Shown one piece after another: positions 56,573-63,660 of a stretch of 64,000 nt of DNA (the stretch's first letter is position 1; each line of letters begins with the position of its first letter). The position numbers were made by a program, and so were the translations under genes. This DNA is from Alcaligenaceae bacterium (GTDB taxonomy: Bacteria; Pseudomonadota; Gammaproteobacteria; Burkholderiales; Burkholderiaceae_B): assembly GCA_013416485.1 (NCBI GenBank), contig JACCEO010000001.1, positions 248,001 to 312,000 on the forward strand, written 5' to 3'. The notes under the pieces were generated by a model. That model saw only the letters and a program-made list of their open reading frames with translations, did not search any database and had not been told where the DNA came from.

Positions 56573-56644
56573 CAGGAATGAGCCGTGTGTGTTGGACGCC
56601 CATAACCAGTAACCTGCGTGAAGGTGTCAACATCAGGAAAGGTT

Positions 56645-56726
56645 GCCCCTCAAGTATCAATACGTCGCCTTAGTGGTATGACGGGAGGGGAGGCAAATTT
56701 CTTGTGTTCATTGACACTTGAGGGGC
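56645..56726. repeat. Inverted pair of TrfA-like iterons
   Basis: GCCCCTCAAGTATCAAT at 56645-56661 and ATTGACACTTGAGGGGC at 56710-56726 are inverted copies with one mismatch. The right copy fits the IncP (RK2) TrfA iteron TGACA(G/C)(A/T)TGAGGGGC as I recall it. The left copy, read on the other strand, is TGATACTTGAGGGGC. No trfA is in the window. Confidence 0.6.
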
Positions 56727-56784
56727 GGGTTATGCCCTTCTTTTTTGGCGTCCAACTCGCCCCATCGGGGCGAATGGTTTGTGT

Positions 56785-56881
56785 CGATTGTTGGCATTTT
56801 AGGTTCCGATTTAAAGCCGATTGAGCAGCGATTTTGAAGCGACTATGTCGATTGCAGGCCGATTTGGTGACGATTACGGTT
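56785..56881. repeat. Array of CGATT boxes phased at 11 bp
   Basis: CGATT (one CGACT) starts at 56785, 56807, 56818, 56829, 56840, 56849, 56860 and 56871. The gaps are 22, 11, 11, 11, 9, 11 and 11 bp, so the boxes recur about once per helical turn. This looks like a protein-binding array. It precedes oriT and a gene for a ribbon-helix-helix protein. Confidence 0.7.
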
Positions 56882-56960
56882 ATGTTGCCAAGAATCGGTG
56901 TTTGTTTGACGATAAAACGCTTTACGTTCGATATGCGCTAGATTTTCAATAGTGGGTGAA

Positions 56961-57065
56961 ATGCGGGCAGGATGGGTGAAGTTAGCTAACCGGCAAGCCG
57001 GTTATCTATCTTCACTGTCCCTTATTCGCGCCGGGGGCACTCAACGGGAATCCTGCCCTGCGGGG
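56961..57065 (-). other. oriT: IncP/RP4-type origin of transfer (oriT)
   Basis: The reverse strand holds the IncP nic motif CATCCTGCCCGC, with nicking expected between the complements of 56968 and 56967. Next to it is an inverted repeat, GTGAAG at 56976 to CTTCAC at 57015, with inner stem TAACCGGC/GCCGGTTA, in the place of the TraJ-binding repeat of RP4. On the plus strand CTTCACTGTCCCTTATTCG and CTCAACGGGAATCCTGC follow, both remembered from RP4 oriT. No relaxase is in the window, so the island would need one in trans. Confidence 0.88.
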
Positions 57066-57100
57066 CTGATCGGCTACCGCCGGTTGCAAGAGTATAGGTC

Positions 57101-57128
57101 TTGCTATTTTTAATATCTTTGATAGCAT
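57101..57128. promoter_or_regulatory. Palindrome copy 2, upstream of the RHH gene
   Basis: TTGCTAT, a 6-bp insert, then ATATCTTTGATAGCAT. The 15-bp part 57114-57128 is identical to the site at 54067-54081. It ends 30 bp before the RHH start codon and could be an autoregulatory operator. Confidence 0.55.
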
Positions 57129-57158
57129 GGTTGTCGGGTACACCAAAAGGGTATTGAT

Positions 57159-57347
57159 ATGGCAAATGTGCTTATCAGGAATTTACCCGCCGAGGTGCAC
57201 CGTGCGTTGAAAGTTCGAGCAGCGCTCAACGATAGGAGCACCGACGCGGAAATACGCGAAATACTGACGGCGGCAGTACAGCCGCTAGAGCTTGAAGAGA
57301 TTGGCCGGGAAGTTGGCTTGTCCGAAAGCGATAAAAAAACAGAGTAG
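57159..57347 (+). CDS. Ribbon-helix-helix protein, FitA/StbC-like antitoxin or DNA-binding protein
   Basis: A 62-residue RHH protein: MANVLIRNLPAEVHRALKVR then STDAEIREILTAA, as in FitA/StbC antitoxins. No PIN-domain toxin gene follows (trbJ does), so it is either an orphan antitoxin or a plain regulator or centromere-binding protein. It lies 94 bp after oriT and 278 bp after the phased CGATT array. Confidence 0.78.
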   Translation: MANVLIRNLPAEVHRALKVRAALNDRSTDAEIREILTAAVQPLELEEIGREVGLSESDKKTE

Positions 57348-57383
57348 TTTTACGTTTGTAAGTCCGGGCCTCAGCGCCAAGGG

Positions 57384-57420
57384 CAATACCGATCAGCTAG
57401 TGGCGTAGCTCTTCGATGAA
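57384..57420 (+). repeat. Leader hairpin, copy 2 (before trbJ)
   Basis: The segment runs TACCGAT-CAGCTA-loop-TAGCT-CTTCGATGAA. It matches the leader of alpA (54135-54173) in flanks and hairpin position while the loop differs. It lies between the RHH gene and trbJ. Confidence 0.5.
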
Positions 57421-57487
57421 ACGTTGCCGAGAACAAGCACAACGCTTGGTCAAGGCAATGCCTTCTTTTCATCGACGGAGTACGACC

Positions 57488-58267
57488 ATGAAGTCCAAAA
57501 TTTTAGCGGCTAAAAAAACCGCTCTAGCCGTTGCACTCGCAACCGGCTTTATCACCACTACCACCGCCCCTGTGCAAGCTGGTATCCCCGTCATCGACGG
57601 CGGCAACCTGGCCCAGAACATCATGACGGCCATCGAGTCGGTGGCGCAGACGCTCAAGCAGATTGAGCAGTACCAGACCCAGTTGCAGCAGTACGAAAAT
57701 CAGCTCCAGAACACGATGGCCCCAGCCGCGTATATCTGGGATCAGGCGCAGACTACGATCAACCGGCTGATTGCCGCGCAAAACACGCTGGCCTATTACG
57801 AGAACCAGCTAGGCAGCCTGGATCGTTACCTGGCCAAGTTTCAGGACGTGGCCTATTACCGCAGCTCGCCATGCTTCAACGGCAGCGGCGGATGCACGCC
57901 GGCCGAAAAGGCAGCGATGGAAGAGAACCGCCGCCTGGCGTCAGAGTCGCAAAAGAAGGCCAACGATGCCCTGTTCCAGACCGTTGCCGACCAGCAAAAG
58001 GCTTTGAAGGATGACGCCCGTACCCTGGAGCGGCTGCAAGGCGCGGCCCAGGGTGCAACTGGCCAGCTACAGGCCATCGGCTACGCCAACCAGCTCGCCA
58101 GCCAGCAGGCCAATCAGCTCTTGCAGATTCGCACCATGTTGACCGCCCAACACAACGCGGAGGCAGCCCGGATTGCAGCAGAACTCGATGCCGAGGCGCG
58201 AGGTGATGCCAGGGCCGAGCAAATGCGTACCTGGACGTTTCGCCCGAGTCCGGCAGACAACTACTAG
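57488..58267 (+). CDS. trbJ: Conjugative transfer protein TrbJ
   Basis: Exported protein of the P-type mating-pair-formation system, 259 residues. A signal peptide (ALAVALATGFITTTTAPVQA) is followed by coiled-coil TLKQIEQYQTQLQQYENQLQ, as in VirB5-like TrbJ, a minor pilus component. The ATG at 57488 has GGAG 8 bp upstream; the frame is open to 57416. The C-terminus EQMRTWTFRPSPADNY resembles that of the next protein, TrbK. No other mating-pair genes except trbK and trbL are present. Confidence 0.88.
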   Translation: MKSKILAAKKTALAVALATGFITTTTAPVQAGIPVIDGGNLAQNIMTAIESVAQTLKQIEQYQTQLQQYENQLQNTMAPAAYIWDQAQTTINRLIAAQNTLAYYENQLGSLDRYLAKFQDVAYYRSSPCFNGSGGCTPAEKAAMEENRRLASESQKKANDALFQTVADQQKALKDDARTLERLQGAAQGATGQLQAIGYANQLASQQANQLLQIRTMLTAQHNAEAARIAAELDAEARGDARAEQMRTWTFRPSPADNY

Positions 58268-58279
58268 GGAGGCGGTGAG

Positions 58280-58516
58280 ATGAAAAAAATCTTTTTTACT
58301 ACCGCGGCTACGTTGCTGTTGTTGGCTGGATGTGAACAGGAAAGGATGCCCGAACCAAATGCGGCGACGTGTGCCCCCGATGCGTTCCAGGCAGCACTGA
58401 ATGAAATGCGCAGCGAAGCGAACCGAGAGGCCTTTACCGAGGAATGCAGAGCATTCCAGAAGGCCAAGCAGATGCGTCAGTGGGAGTTCAAGCCCAGCCC
58501 TAAAGATGATTATTGA
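58280..58516 (+). CDS. trbK: TrbK-like entry-exclusion lipoprotein
   Basis: A 78-residue lipoprotein with lipobox LLLLAGC at the N-terminus. The mature part has CAPDAFQAALNEMRSEANRE and ends KQMRQWEFKPSPKDDY. TrbK of IncP plasmids blocks entry of related plasmids into the host. It is 12 bp after trbJ and 10 bp before trbL. The C-terminal 16 residues match the end of TrbJ, pointing to a shared binding tail. Confidence 0.75.
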   Translation: MKKIFFTTAATLLLLAGCEQERMPEPNAATCAPDAFQAALNEMRSEANREAFTEECRAFQKAKQMRQWEFKPSPKDDY

Positions 58517-58526
58517 GGTGGTCGCC

Positions 58527-59954
58527 ATGAGAAAGAAAATTGCTCTAGGTGGCTTGATGATGGTCGCCACAATGGTGCTGGCTGAACCTGCAATGGCGCA
58601 GGAGCTAAGTAGCAGCGGTGTTATGAATGATGTGCTCAAGCGTTTTCATGATGCTGCCGCAACATGGGGGCCAGCTATTGAGTCCGCTGCATCGCGTTTG
58701 TTCTGGACGCTGGTTGTGATTTCGATGGTCTGGACATTCGGCATGATGGCTTTGCGCAAGGCCGACATTGGCGAGTTCTTCGCGGAGTTCGTTCGCTTCA
58801 CGATCTTCACCGGCTTTTTCTGGTGGTTGCTGACGAATGCGAACCAGGGCATGAATATCGCCGGTACGATTGTTCAGTCATTGCAAACTCTGGGCGCGCA
58901 GGCGGGGGGACTTTCCAATAGCAATCTTGGGCCCTCCAGCATCCTTGATCTTGGTTTCGAGTTATACAACCGCACAGTACAGGCCACCTCGGAGCTGGGA
59001 TGGCGGCAGATGGCAACTGCTCTGGTCATGGAGCTAATGGCCCTGGCTGTTTTGTTTGTCCTGGCGTTGATTGCGGTCAACCTGTTGCTGTTGCTCGCAT
59101 CAGCCTGGATTCTGTTGTATGCCGGTGTGTTCTTCCTTGGCTTTGGTGGAAGTCGTTGGACTTCCGACATGGCGATCAATTACTACAAGACCGTGCTGGG
59201 CCTGGCCGCACAGCTTATGGCAATGGTGCTTCTGGTTGCGATTGGCAAAGAGTTCATCAATCACTACTACACGCAAATCAGCGAGAACATGGCATCCCAG
59301 GAACTGGCCGTGATGTTGGTTATATCGGTCATCTTGCTTTTCTTGGTCAACAAAGTTCCGCCGATGATTTCTGGTCTTGTGTCTGGTGGTGGTATTGGCG
59401 CAGCCGGTGGAATTGGAAACTTCGGTGCGGGTGCGGCAGTTGGGGCGGCGGTGACGGCGGCCAGTATGGCAACTGGCGGCGCTGCCCTGGCAGGTAAAGC
59501 GGTTATGGGTGCCGCAGCCGGTGCAGCCGGAGGTGCAAGTGCACTCCAAGCGGCTTTTCAGAAAGCATCAGCGAGTATGGAAACCGGCGGTGACATGTCC
59601 AGCATGGGGTCAGTTGTCAGCAGTGGCGGAAACGGTGGTGGTGAAGCGGGTACTGCTGGCAGTAGCCCATTCGCCCAAGCGGCTGGCTTTGGTGACAGCG
59701 GCAGTAGCTCAAGCGGTGGCGGCTTTGCCAAGGCCGCGAAGCTGGCCACAGGCACGGCCTCCGAGTTAGCCAAGGGTGTCGGCTCTCAAGTGAAGCAGGG
59801 ATTCCAGGAGCGAGTGAGCGAAACCACAGGCGGAAAACTGGCTGCTTCGATACGCGAAAGCATGGAGCCGAAAGAAGCAAGCCAATCTGGCCAGTTCGAG
59901 GGCAATAGCTTGGGCGCCGATTCTGGCCCAGATAGTAACGAAGTCAGGAGTTAG
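58527..59954 (+). CDS. trbL: Conjugative transfer membrane protein TrbL
   Basis: A 475-residue polytopic protein (VirB6-like). A signal-like N-terminus is followed by about six membrane helices (FWTLVVISMVWTFGMMAL, ELMALAVLFVLALIAVNLLL, LAVMLVISVILLFLV), then a Gly/Ala/Ser-rich region and a hydrophilic tail. The ATG at 58527 is chosen for GAGGTGG upstream; the frame is open to 58401. With TrbJ and TrbK it is a remnant of an IncP-type mating channel. Alone these cannot conjugate. Confidence 0.87.
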   Translation: MRKKIALGGLMMVATMVLAEPAMAQELSSSGVMNDVLKRFHDAAATWGPAIESAASRLFWTLVVISMVWTFGMMALRKADIGEFFAEFVRFTIFTGFFWWLLTNANQGMNIAGTIVQSLQTLGAQAGGLSNSNLGPSSILDLGFELYNRTVQATSELGWRQMATALVMELMALAVLFVLALIAVNLLLLLASAWILLYAGVFFLGFGGSRWTSDMAINYYKTVLGLAAQLMAMVLLVAIGKEFINHYYTQISENMASQELAVMLVISVILLFLVNKVPPMISGLVSGGGIGAAGGIGNFGAGAAVGAAVTAASMATGGAALAGKAVMGAAAGAAGGASALQAAFQKASASMETGGDMSSMGSVVSSGGNGGGEAGTAGSSPFAQAAGFGDSGSSSSGGGFAKAAKLATGTASELAKGVGSQVKQGFQERVSETTGGKLAASIRESMEPKEASQSGQFEGNSLGADSGPDSNEVRS

Positions 59955-59958
59955 CACG

Positions 59959-60207
59959 ATGACGACATCAACATACATGGCCGCATTGGCGGCCCTGGAT
60001 GAAGCGCCAAGGGAAGAAGTCAGCCAGGTATTTATTTCGCCGCTGGGTGATCAATCGACCGAGGTCGATGCAGAGACAGAAACAGCCGCTTTTGTATCAC
60101 GGCCAGACCCTATGAGAGAGAGCGAAACTAAGCCGATAAGTATTGAGGTTAATGGCGGCAGGAATGAGCGGTCAGCATTCGCGGAGGCGGCGGGGCTGTA
60201 CCTGTAG
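59959..60207 (+). CDS. Hypothetical protein, 82 residues
   Basis: I do not recognise it. It is acidic and mostly unstructured in appearance (STEVDAETETAAFVSRPDPM). AGGAG lies 8 bp before the ATG, and it starts 4 bp after trbL, so it is probably part of the trb operon. No membrane segment. Confidence 0.5.
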   Translation: MTTSTYMAALAALDEAPREEVSQVFISPLGDQSTEVDAETETAAFVSRPDPMRESETKPISIEVNGGRNERSAFAEAAGLYL

Positions 60208-60270
60208 GCGCACCGGGCTGGCCACAACCAGCCCGGCACTTTCAATCAACACCTACTGGAGAGGTGAATT

Positions 60271-60495
60271 ATGACAACACAACATATTATCGAACCAGGG
60301 CAAGCAGTGCATCAAGCAGCGGCTATTCTTTCTTCTTTGGAGTACATCAACCAAGCGGAAGCGCGGAGCCTTGGGCCATTGGCCGAAGCCGTCGCTAATG
60401 CTTTTATGGTGGTGTACTACCAAGCTGAAACGGGCCGGGCGACACAGGCTGATTTTCAAGAAGCAATGAACGCCTTGCGCCAAGCGTGCAGCTAA
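60271..60495 (+). CDS. Hypothetical protein, 74 residues
   Basis: An unrecognised alpha-helical small protein (AVHQAAAILSSLEYINQAEA, VVYYQAETGRATQADFQEAM). GAGAGG lies before the ATG. It is the last gene of the forward operon before a bidirectional terminator. Confidence 0.5.
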   Translation: MTTQHIIEPGQAVHQAAAILSSLEYINQAEARSLGPLAEAVANAFMVVYYQAETGRATQADFQEAMNALRQACS

Positions 60496-60501
60496 TGACG
60501 A

Positions 60502-60532
60502 AAGGGCGGCCACTCGAACTGGCCGCCTTTTT
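60502..60532. terminator. Bidirectional terminator between trb and ars operons
   Basis: GGCGGCCA and TGGCCGCC (8 bp) flank a 7-nt loop, with AAA before and TTTTT after. It can end the forward trb transcript and the reverse ars transcript. Confidence 0.85.
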
Positions 60533-60735
60533 CAATCTTCACTGTTTGGCCATTCCCGACCCACAGACGGCGCATCCATCCATTCGCGTTCCTCCGGCGG
60601 CAGCGGGTAAGCCCCGGATGCTTCCGCGTCGGCCAGTAGTTCGGCCAGTGTGTAGCGCACCCGACCAGTGGAAACGGCGCGGGCCGGGTCGGCCTTCTCA
60701 TGCAGCCTGTTCTCTAGGTTCTTTGGGTCTGTCAT
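60532..60735 (-). CDS. MazE-like small protein, 67 residues
   Basis: The text RVRYTLAELLADAEASGAYP and EEREWMDAPSVGREWP resembles the C-terminal part of MazE/PemI-type antitoxins (xYTLxELLA ... WxxxxPVGRExW). The N-terminal swapped-hairpin domain is lacking. No toxin gene follows. It overlaps the preceding small ORF by ATGA, so it is at the end of the ars operon. It may be a remnant. Confidence 0.5.
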   Translation of the reverse strand: MTDPKNLENRLHEKADPARAVSTGRVRYTLAELLADAEASGAYPLPPEEREWMDAPSVGREWPNSED

Positions 60736-60824
60736 CGGGCGACCTCAGCAAGCATGGATACTAGGTGTTCCAGGTCAGTGATCGAATGCGCCAGGAAGCG
60801 GCCGGCGCGGCAATCTGCAATCAT
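60732..60824 (-). CDS. Small coupled ORF, 30 residues
   Basis: A 30-residue ORF (MIADCRAGRFLAHSITDLEH and on) whose stop overlaps the next start (ATGA). It begins 26 bp after acr3. CTGAGG lies near the ATG but too close for a good site. It may be a gene fragment or a coupling leader. No family recognised. Confidence 0.3.
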   Translation of the reverse strand: MIADCRAGRFLAHSITDLEHLVSMLAEVAR

Positions 60825-60849
60825 TTCCTCAGTTTTTTCCTACTCATGT

Positions 60850-61917
60850 TCAACCTCGTTCGTACCAGCTCTTCGAGCGATTCACCACGCGCACGACCAG
60901 CAGCATCACCGGCACTTCGACCAGGACGCCGACCACGGTTGCCAATGCAGCGCCGGAGTGCAGACCGAACAAGCTGATGGCGGCCGCCACGGCCAGCTCG
61001 AAGAAGTTGCTGGCACCGATCAGGGCCGAAGGACAGGCGACAGAGTGCTTTTCCCCCGCCCGCTTGTTCAGCCAGTAGGCTAACCCGGAATTGAAGAACA
61101 CTTGAATCAAGATCGGCACGGCTAGCATGGCGATCACTAACGGCTGCCGGATGATGGCCTCGCCCTGGAAGGCGAACAGTAGAACCAACGTCAGCAGCAG
61201 CGCGGCCATCGACCACGGCCCGATCTTCTGCATGGCCCGTTCAAAGGCGGCCTGTCCTTGCTTGAGCAGATGCCGCCGCAAGAGCTGCGCCAGGATCACC
61301 GGCACGATGATGTAGAGCACGACCGAAATCAGCAGCGTGTCCCAAGGCACCGAGATCGAGGACATGCCCAGCAGCAGGCCGACGATGGGCGCGAAGGCCA
61401 CGATCATGATGGCGTCGTTCAGAGCCACTTGCGAGAGCGTGAAAAGCGGGTCGCCGTTGGTAAGGCGGCTCCACACGAACACCATTGCCGTGCAGGGCGC
61501 GGCGGCCAGCAAGATCAAGCCCGCGATGTAGCTGTCCAGTTGATCGGCCGGCAGGAACGGAGCGAACACTTGTCGGATGAACAGCCACCCCAGCAGGGCC
61601 ATCGAGAATGGCTTGACGGCCCAATTCACGAACAGCGTGACGCCGATGCCGCGCCAATGCTCTTTGACCTGGTGCAGCGCCCCGAAGTCGATCTTGACCA
61701 GCATCGGGACGATCATTACCCAAATCAGCAGGCCCACCGGCAAATTGACCTGGGCCACTTCCATGCGGCCTATGGCCTGGAACACGTCAGGAAGGCCCTG
61801 GCCGAGCGCAACACCGGCGACGATGCACAGGGCCACCCACAGCGTCAGGTAACGCTCGAAGCCGCTCATCGGGGCCTGGCGCGGCTTCGCGGCGATGGCC
61901 TGTGCGCCGGCGCTCAT
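60850..61917 (-). CDS. acr3: Arsenite efflux permease ACR3
   Basis: A 355-residue transporter with about ten membrane helices, exporting arsenite. Motifs are GLILLAAAPCTAMVFVWSRL with the conserved cysteine essential in ACR3, LNDAIMIVAFAPIVGLLLG and SALIGASNFFELAVAAAI. It is of the ACR3 class rather than ArsB. Its ATG overlaps the arsC stop, so translation is coupled. It provides the export step of the operon. Confidence 0.93.
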   Translation of the reverse strand: MSAGAQAIAAKPRQAPMSGFERYLTLWVALCIVAGVALGQGLPDVFQAIGRMEVAQVNLPVGLLIWVMIVPMLVKIDFGALHQVKEHWRGIGVTLFVNWAVKPFSMALLGWLFIRQVFAPFLPADQLDSYIAGLILLAAAPCTAMVFVWSRLTNGDPLFTLSQVALNDAIMIVAFAPIVGLLLGMSSISVPWDTLLISVVLYIIVPVILAQLLRRHLLKQGQAAFERAMQKIGPWSMAALLLTLVLLFAFQGEAIIRQPLVIAMLAVPILIQVFFNSGLAYWLNKRAGEKHSVACPSALIGASNFFELAVAAAISLFGLHSGAALATVVGVLVEVPVMLLVVRVVNRSKSWYERG

Positions 61918-62420
61918 GCTTCCTGCTCGGTCTTGCCGATGTTCGCCAGCTCGCGCTTGATGGCCGTCTGGTCAAGCATTTTGAGAGGCAGATTCACGAA
62001 CAGGCGGACGCGGTTCATCATGTGCCGGAAGGTTTGTTCGAAGGCCCGGCGCTTCTCGGCGTCAGTGCCTTCGACGGCGGCCGGGTCTTCAAATCCCCAA
62101 TGCGCCGAGATCGGCTGACCAGGCCACACCGGACACATTTCGCCGGCGGCGTTGTCGCAGACGGTGATGATGAAGTCCATCTTCGGTGCGTCGGGCGTGG
62201 CGTACTCGTCCCAGCTCTTGCTGCGCAGATTCTCGGTCGGGTAATTCACCGACTCCACCTTTTCGACGGCGAAGGGATTGACCTTGCCGGTTGGGTGACT
62301 GCCGGCGCTGTAGGCGCGGAAGCGCCCTTGCCCCATCGTGTTGATGAGAGCTTCGGCCATGATGCTGCGCGCCGAATTGCCGGTGCAGAGGATGAGGACG
62401 TTATAGATTCTTTCGGTCAT
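61914..62420 (-). CDS. arsC: Arsenate reductase, thioredoxin-coupled type
   Basis: A 168-residue protein of the low-molecular-weight phosphatase fold. P-loop Cys12-x5-Arg18 (LCTGNSARS), then Cys88 and Cys96 ([17 protein letters not shown]), the trio of the ArsC thioredoxin cycle. It reduces arsenate to arsenite for ACR3 to export. It is overlapped by ATGA at both ends with arsH and acr3. Confidence 0.94.
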   Translation of the reverse strand: MTERIYNVLILCTGNSARSIMAEALINTMGQGRFRAYSAGSHPTGKVNPFAVEKVESVNYPTENLRSKSWDEYATPDAPKMDFIITVCDNAAGEMCPVWPGQPISAHWGFEDPAAVEGTDAEKRRAFEQTFRHMMNRVRLFVNLPLKMLDQTAIKRELANIGKTEQEA

Positions 62421-63184
62421 GATGTTTCGCTTTCTGGTAGTGGCTGGGGAGCAATGGCGATGGATGAAAGATCGGTGGCCTCGTCGATGACGTGGCCGGC
62501 CGCTTTCCGTTCGGAATAGCGGTCTGTCAGTGCTTCACGGTGCGGCCGTACCAGCGCCGTGAAGCGCACCAGTTCTTCCATCACATCGGCTATTCGGTCG
62601 TAGTACGGCGAGGGCTTCATGCGGCCCGCCGCGTCGAACTCTTGGAACGCTTTGGCGATACTCGACTGGTTCGGAATGGTGAACATTCGCATCCAGCGGC
62701 CGAGCAGACGCAAGGTGTTCACGGCGTTGAAGCTCTGCGAGCCGCCGGATACCTGCATCACGGCCAGGGTGCGGCCTTGGGTCGGCCGGATGCCGGCCAT
62801 TTCAAGCGGCAGATGGTCAATCTGCGCCTTCATGACACTGGTAATCTGACCGTGGCGTTCCGGGCTGCACCAGACTTGTCCCTCTGACCACTCGGACAGG
62901 GCGCGCAGCTCCTTGACGGCCGGGTGATCGTCGCTTTGCACTTGATCGGGCAACGGCAAATCGGACGGGTCGAAGATGCGTGTTTCTGCGCCAAAGAATT
63001 GCAGCAGCCGGGCCGCTTCCTCGACGGCCAGCCGTGAGAACGAGCGGGCGCGCAGCGAGCCATACAGCAGCAGGATACGCACCGGCGGGGCGTCGGGTGC
63101 CAGCCCGAGCGCCGGGCGCTCGATGGCAAAGGATTTGTCCAAAGCGGGCAAAGAATCGGGGTCGGAAAGATGGCGAAGTCTCAT
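62417..63184 (-). CDS. arsH: Organoarsenical oxidase ArsH
   Basis: NADPH-dependent FMN reductase of 255 residues. [14 protein letters not shown] is the FMN-phosphate loop, followed by [20 protein letters not shown] and [20 protein letters not shown]. ArsH oxidises toxic trivalent methylarsenicals to pentavalent forms. The ATG at 63184 overlaps the arsR stop (ATGA), so it is chosen over an earlier in-frame start at 63226. Confidence 0.93.
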   Translation of the reverse strand: MRLRHLSDPDSLPALDKSFAIERPALGLAPDAPPVRILLLYGSLRARSFSRLAVEEAARLLQFFGAETRIFDPSDLPLPDQVQSDDHPAVKELRALSEWSEGQVWCSPERHGQITSVMKAQIDHLPLEMAGIRPTQGRTLAVMQVSGGSQSFNAVNTLRLLGRWMRMFTIPNQSSIAKAFQEFDAAGRMKPSPYYDRIADVMEELVRFTALVRPHREALTDRYSERKAAGHVIDEATDLSSIAIAPQPLPESETS

Positions 63185-63513
63185 GCCAACACCTTCCCGG
63201 CTTCCGTGGTGCAAGACAGGTTGCACACCTGGCCGCCGCAGCAGTTTTCCGTGAGAAAGGCCACCAGGTTAGTGGCCGTCGAAAAGTTCGCCTCGTAGAT
63301 CACAAATCGGCCTTCTTGCCGCGACGTGACCATGCCGGCGTGTGCCAGCTCTTTCAGGTGGAAGGATAGCGAAGACGGCGGGATGCCGGCCGCTTCGCTG
63401 ATTTTTCCGGCGGCCATGCCGGCGGGGCCGGCCTGGACGAGAAGCCGGAACACCGCGAGGCGCGATTCTTGAGCGATGGCCGCCAGGGCGGCTACAGCAT
63501 TTATCGTTTCCAT
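63181..63513 (-). CDS. arsR: Arsenical-responsive repressor ArsR
   Basis: A 110-residue winged-helix repressor of the SmtB/ArsR family: [48 protein letters not shown]. The arsenite site is C-terminal ([13 protein letters not shown]: Cys91, Cys92, Cys97, Cys101), as in AfArsR-type repressors. It heads the operon arsR-arsH-arsC-acr3, all coupled by overlaps. Confidence 0.93.
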   Translation of the reverse strand: METINAVAALAAIAQESRLAVFRLLVQAGPAGMAAGKISEAAGIPPSSLSFHLKELAHAGMVTSRQEGRFVIYEANFSTATNLVAFLTENCCGGQVCNLSCTTEAGKVLA

Positions 63514-63660
63514 GTTTCAATAATAGTCGAAATATGGAGTGTGCTCAATAGCTCATTTAAGCTGTAAAAATGAGCTAGGCGCATTTAGATCGATATGTGA
63601 TAAATTGGCCTGCCAGTTTAAGATGGGTGCATTTGAGTATGCCCAAAGGAGCCCGCAAGT
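63514..63660. promoter_or_regulatory. Divergent ars/resolvase control region with inverted repeat
   Basis: This 147-bp gap separates arsR and the resolvase gene. At 63549-63577 TAGCTCATTT and AAATGAGCTA (10 bp, perfect) flank 9 bp. It may be part of a res site for the resolvase or an operator. The AT-rich part next to arsR (AATAATAGTCGAAATATGG) probably holds the ars promoter and ArsR site. Confidence 0.55.

Noticed and set aside
56618..56824. Forward ORF of 68 codons in the island control region
   Set aside because: It runs through the inverted TrfA-like sites and the start of the CGATT array, has no ribosome site and no recognisable fold.
60754..62519. Forward ORFs up to 286 codons opposite acr3, arsC and arsH
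   Set aside because: These are high-GC shadow frames of the well-supported ars genes on the other strand.
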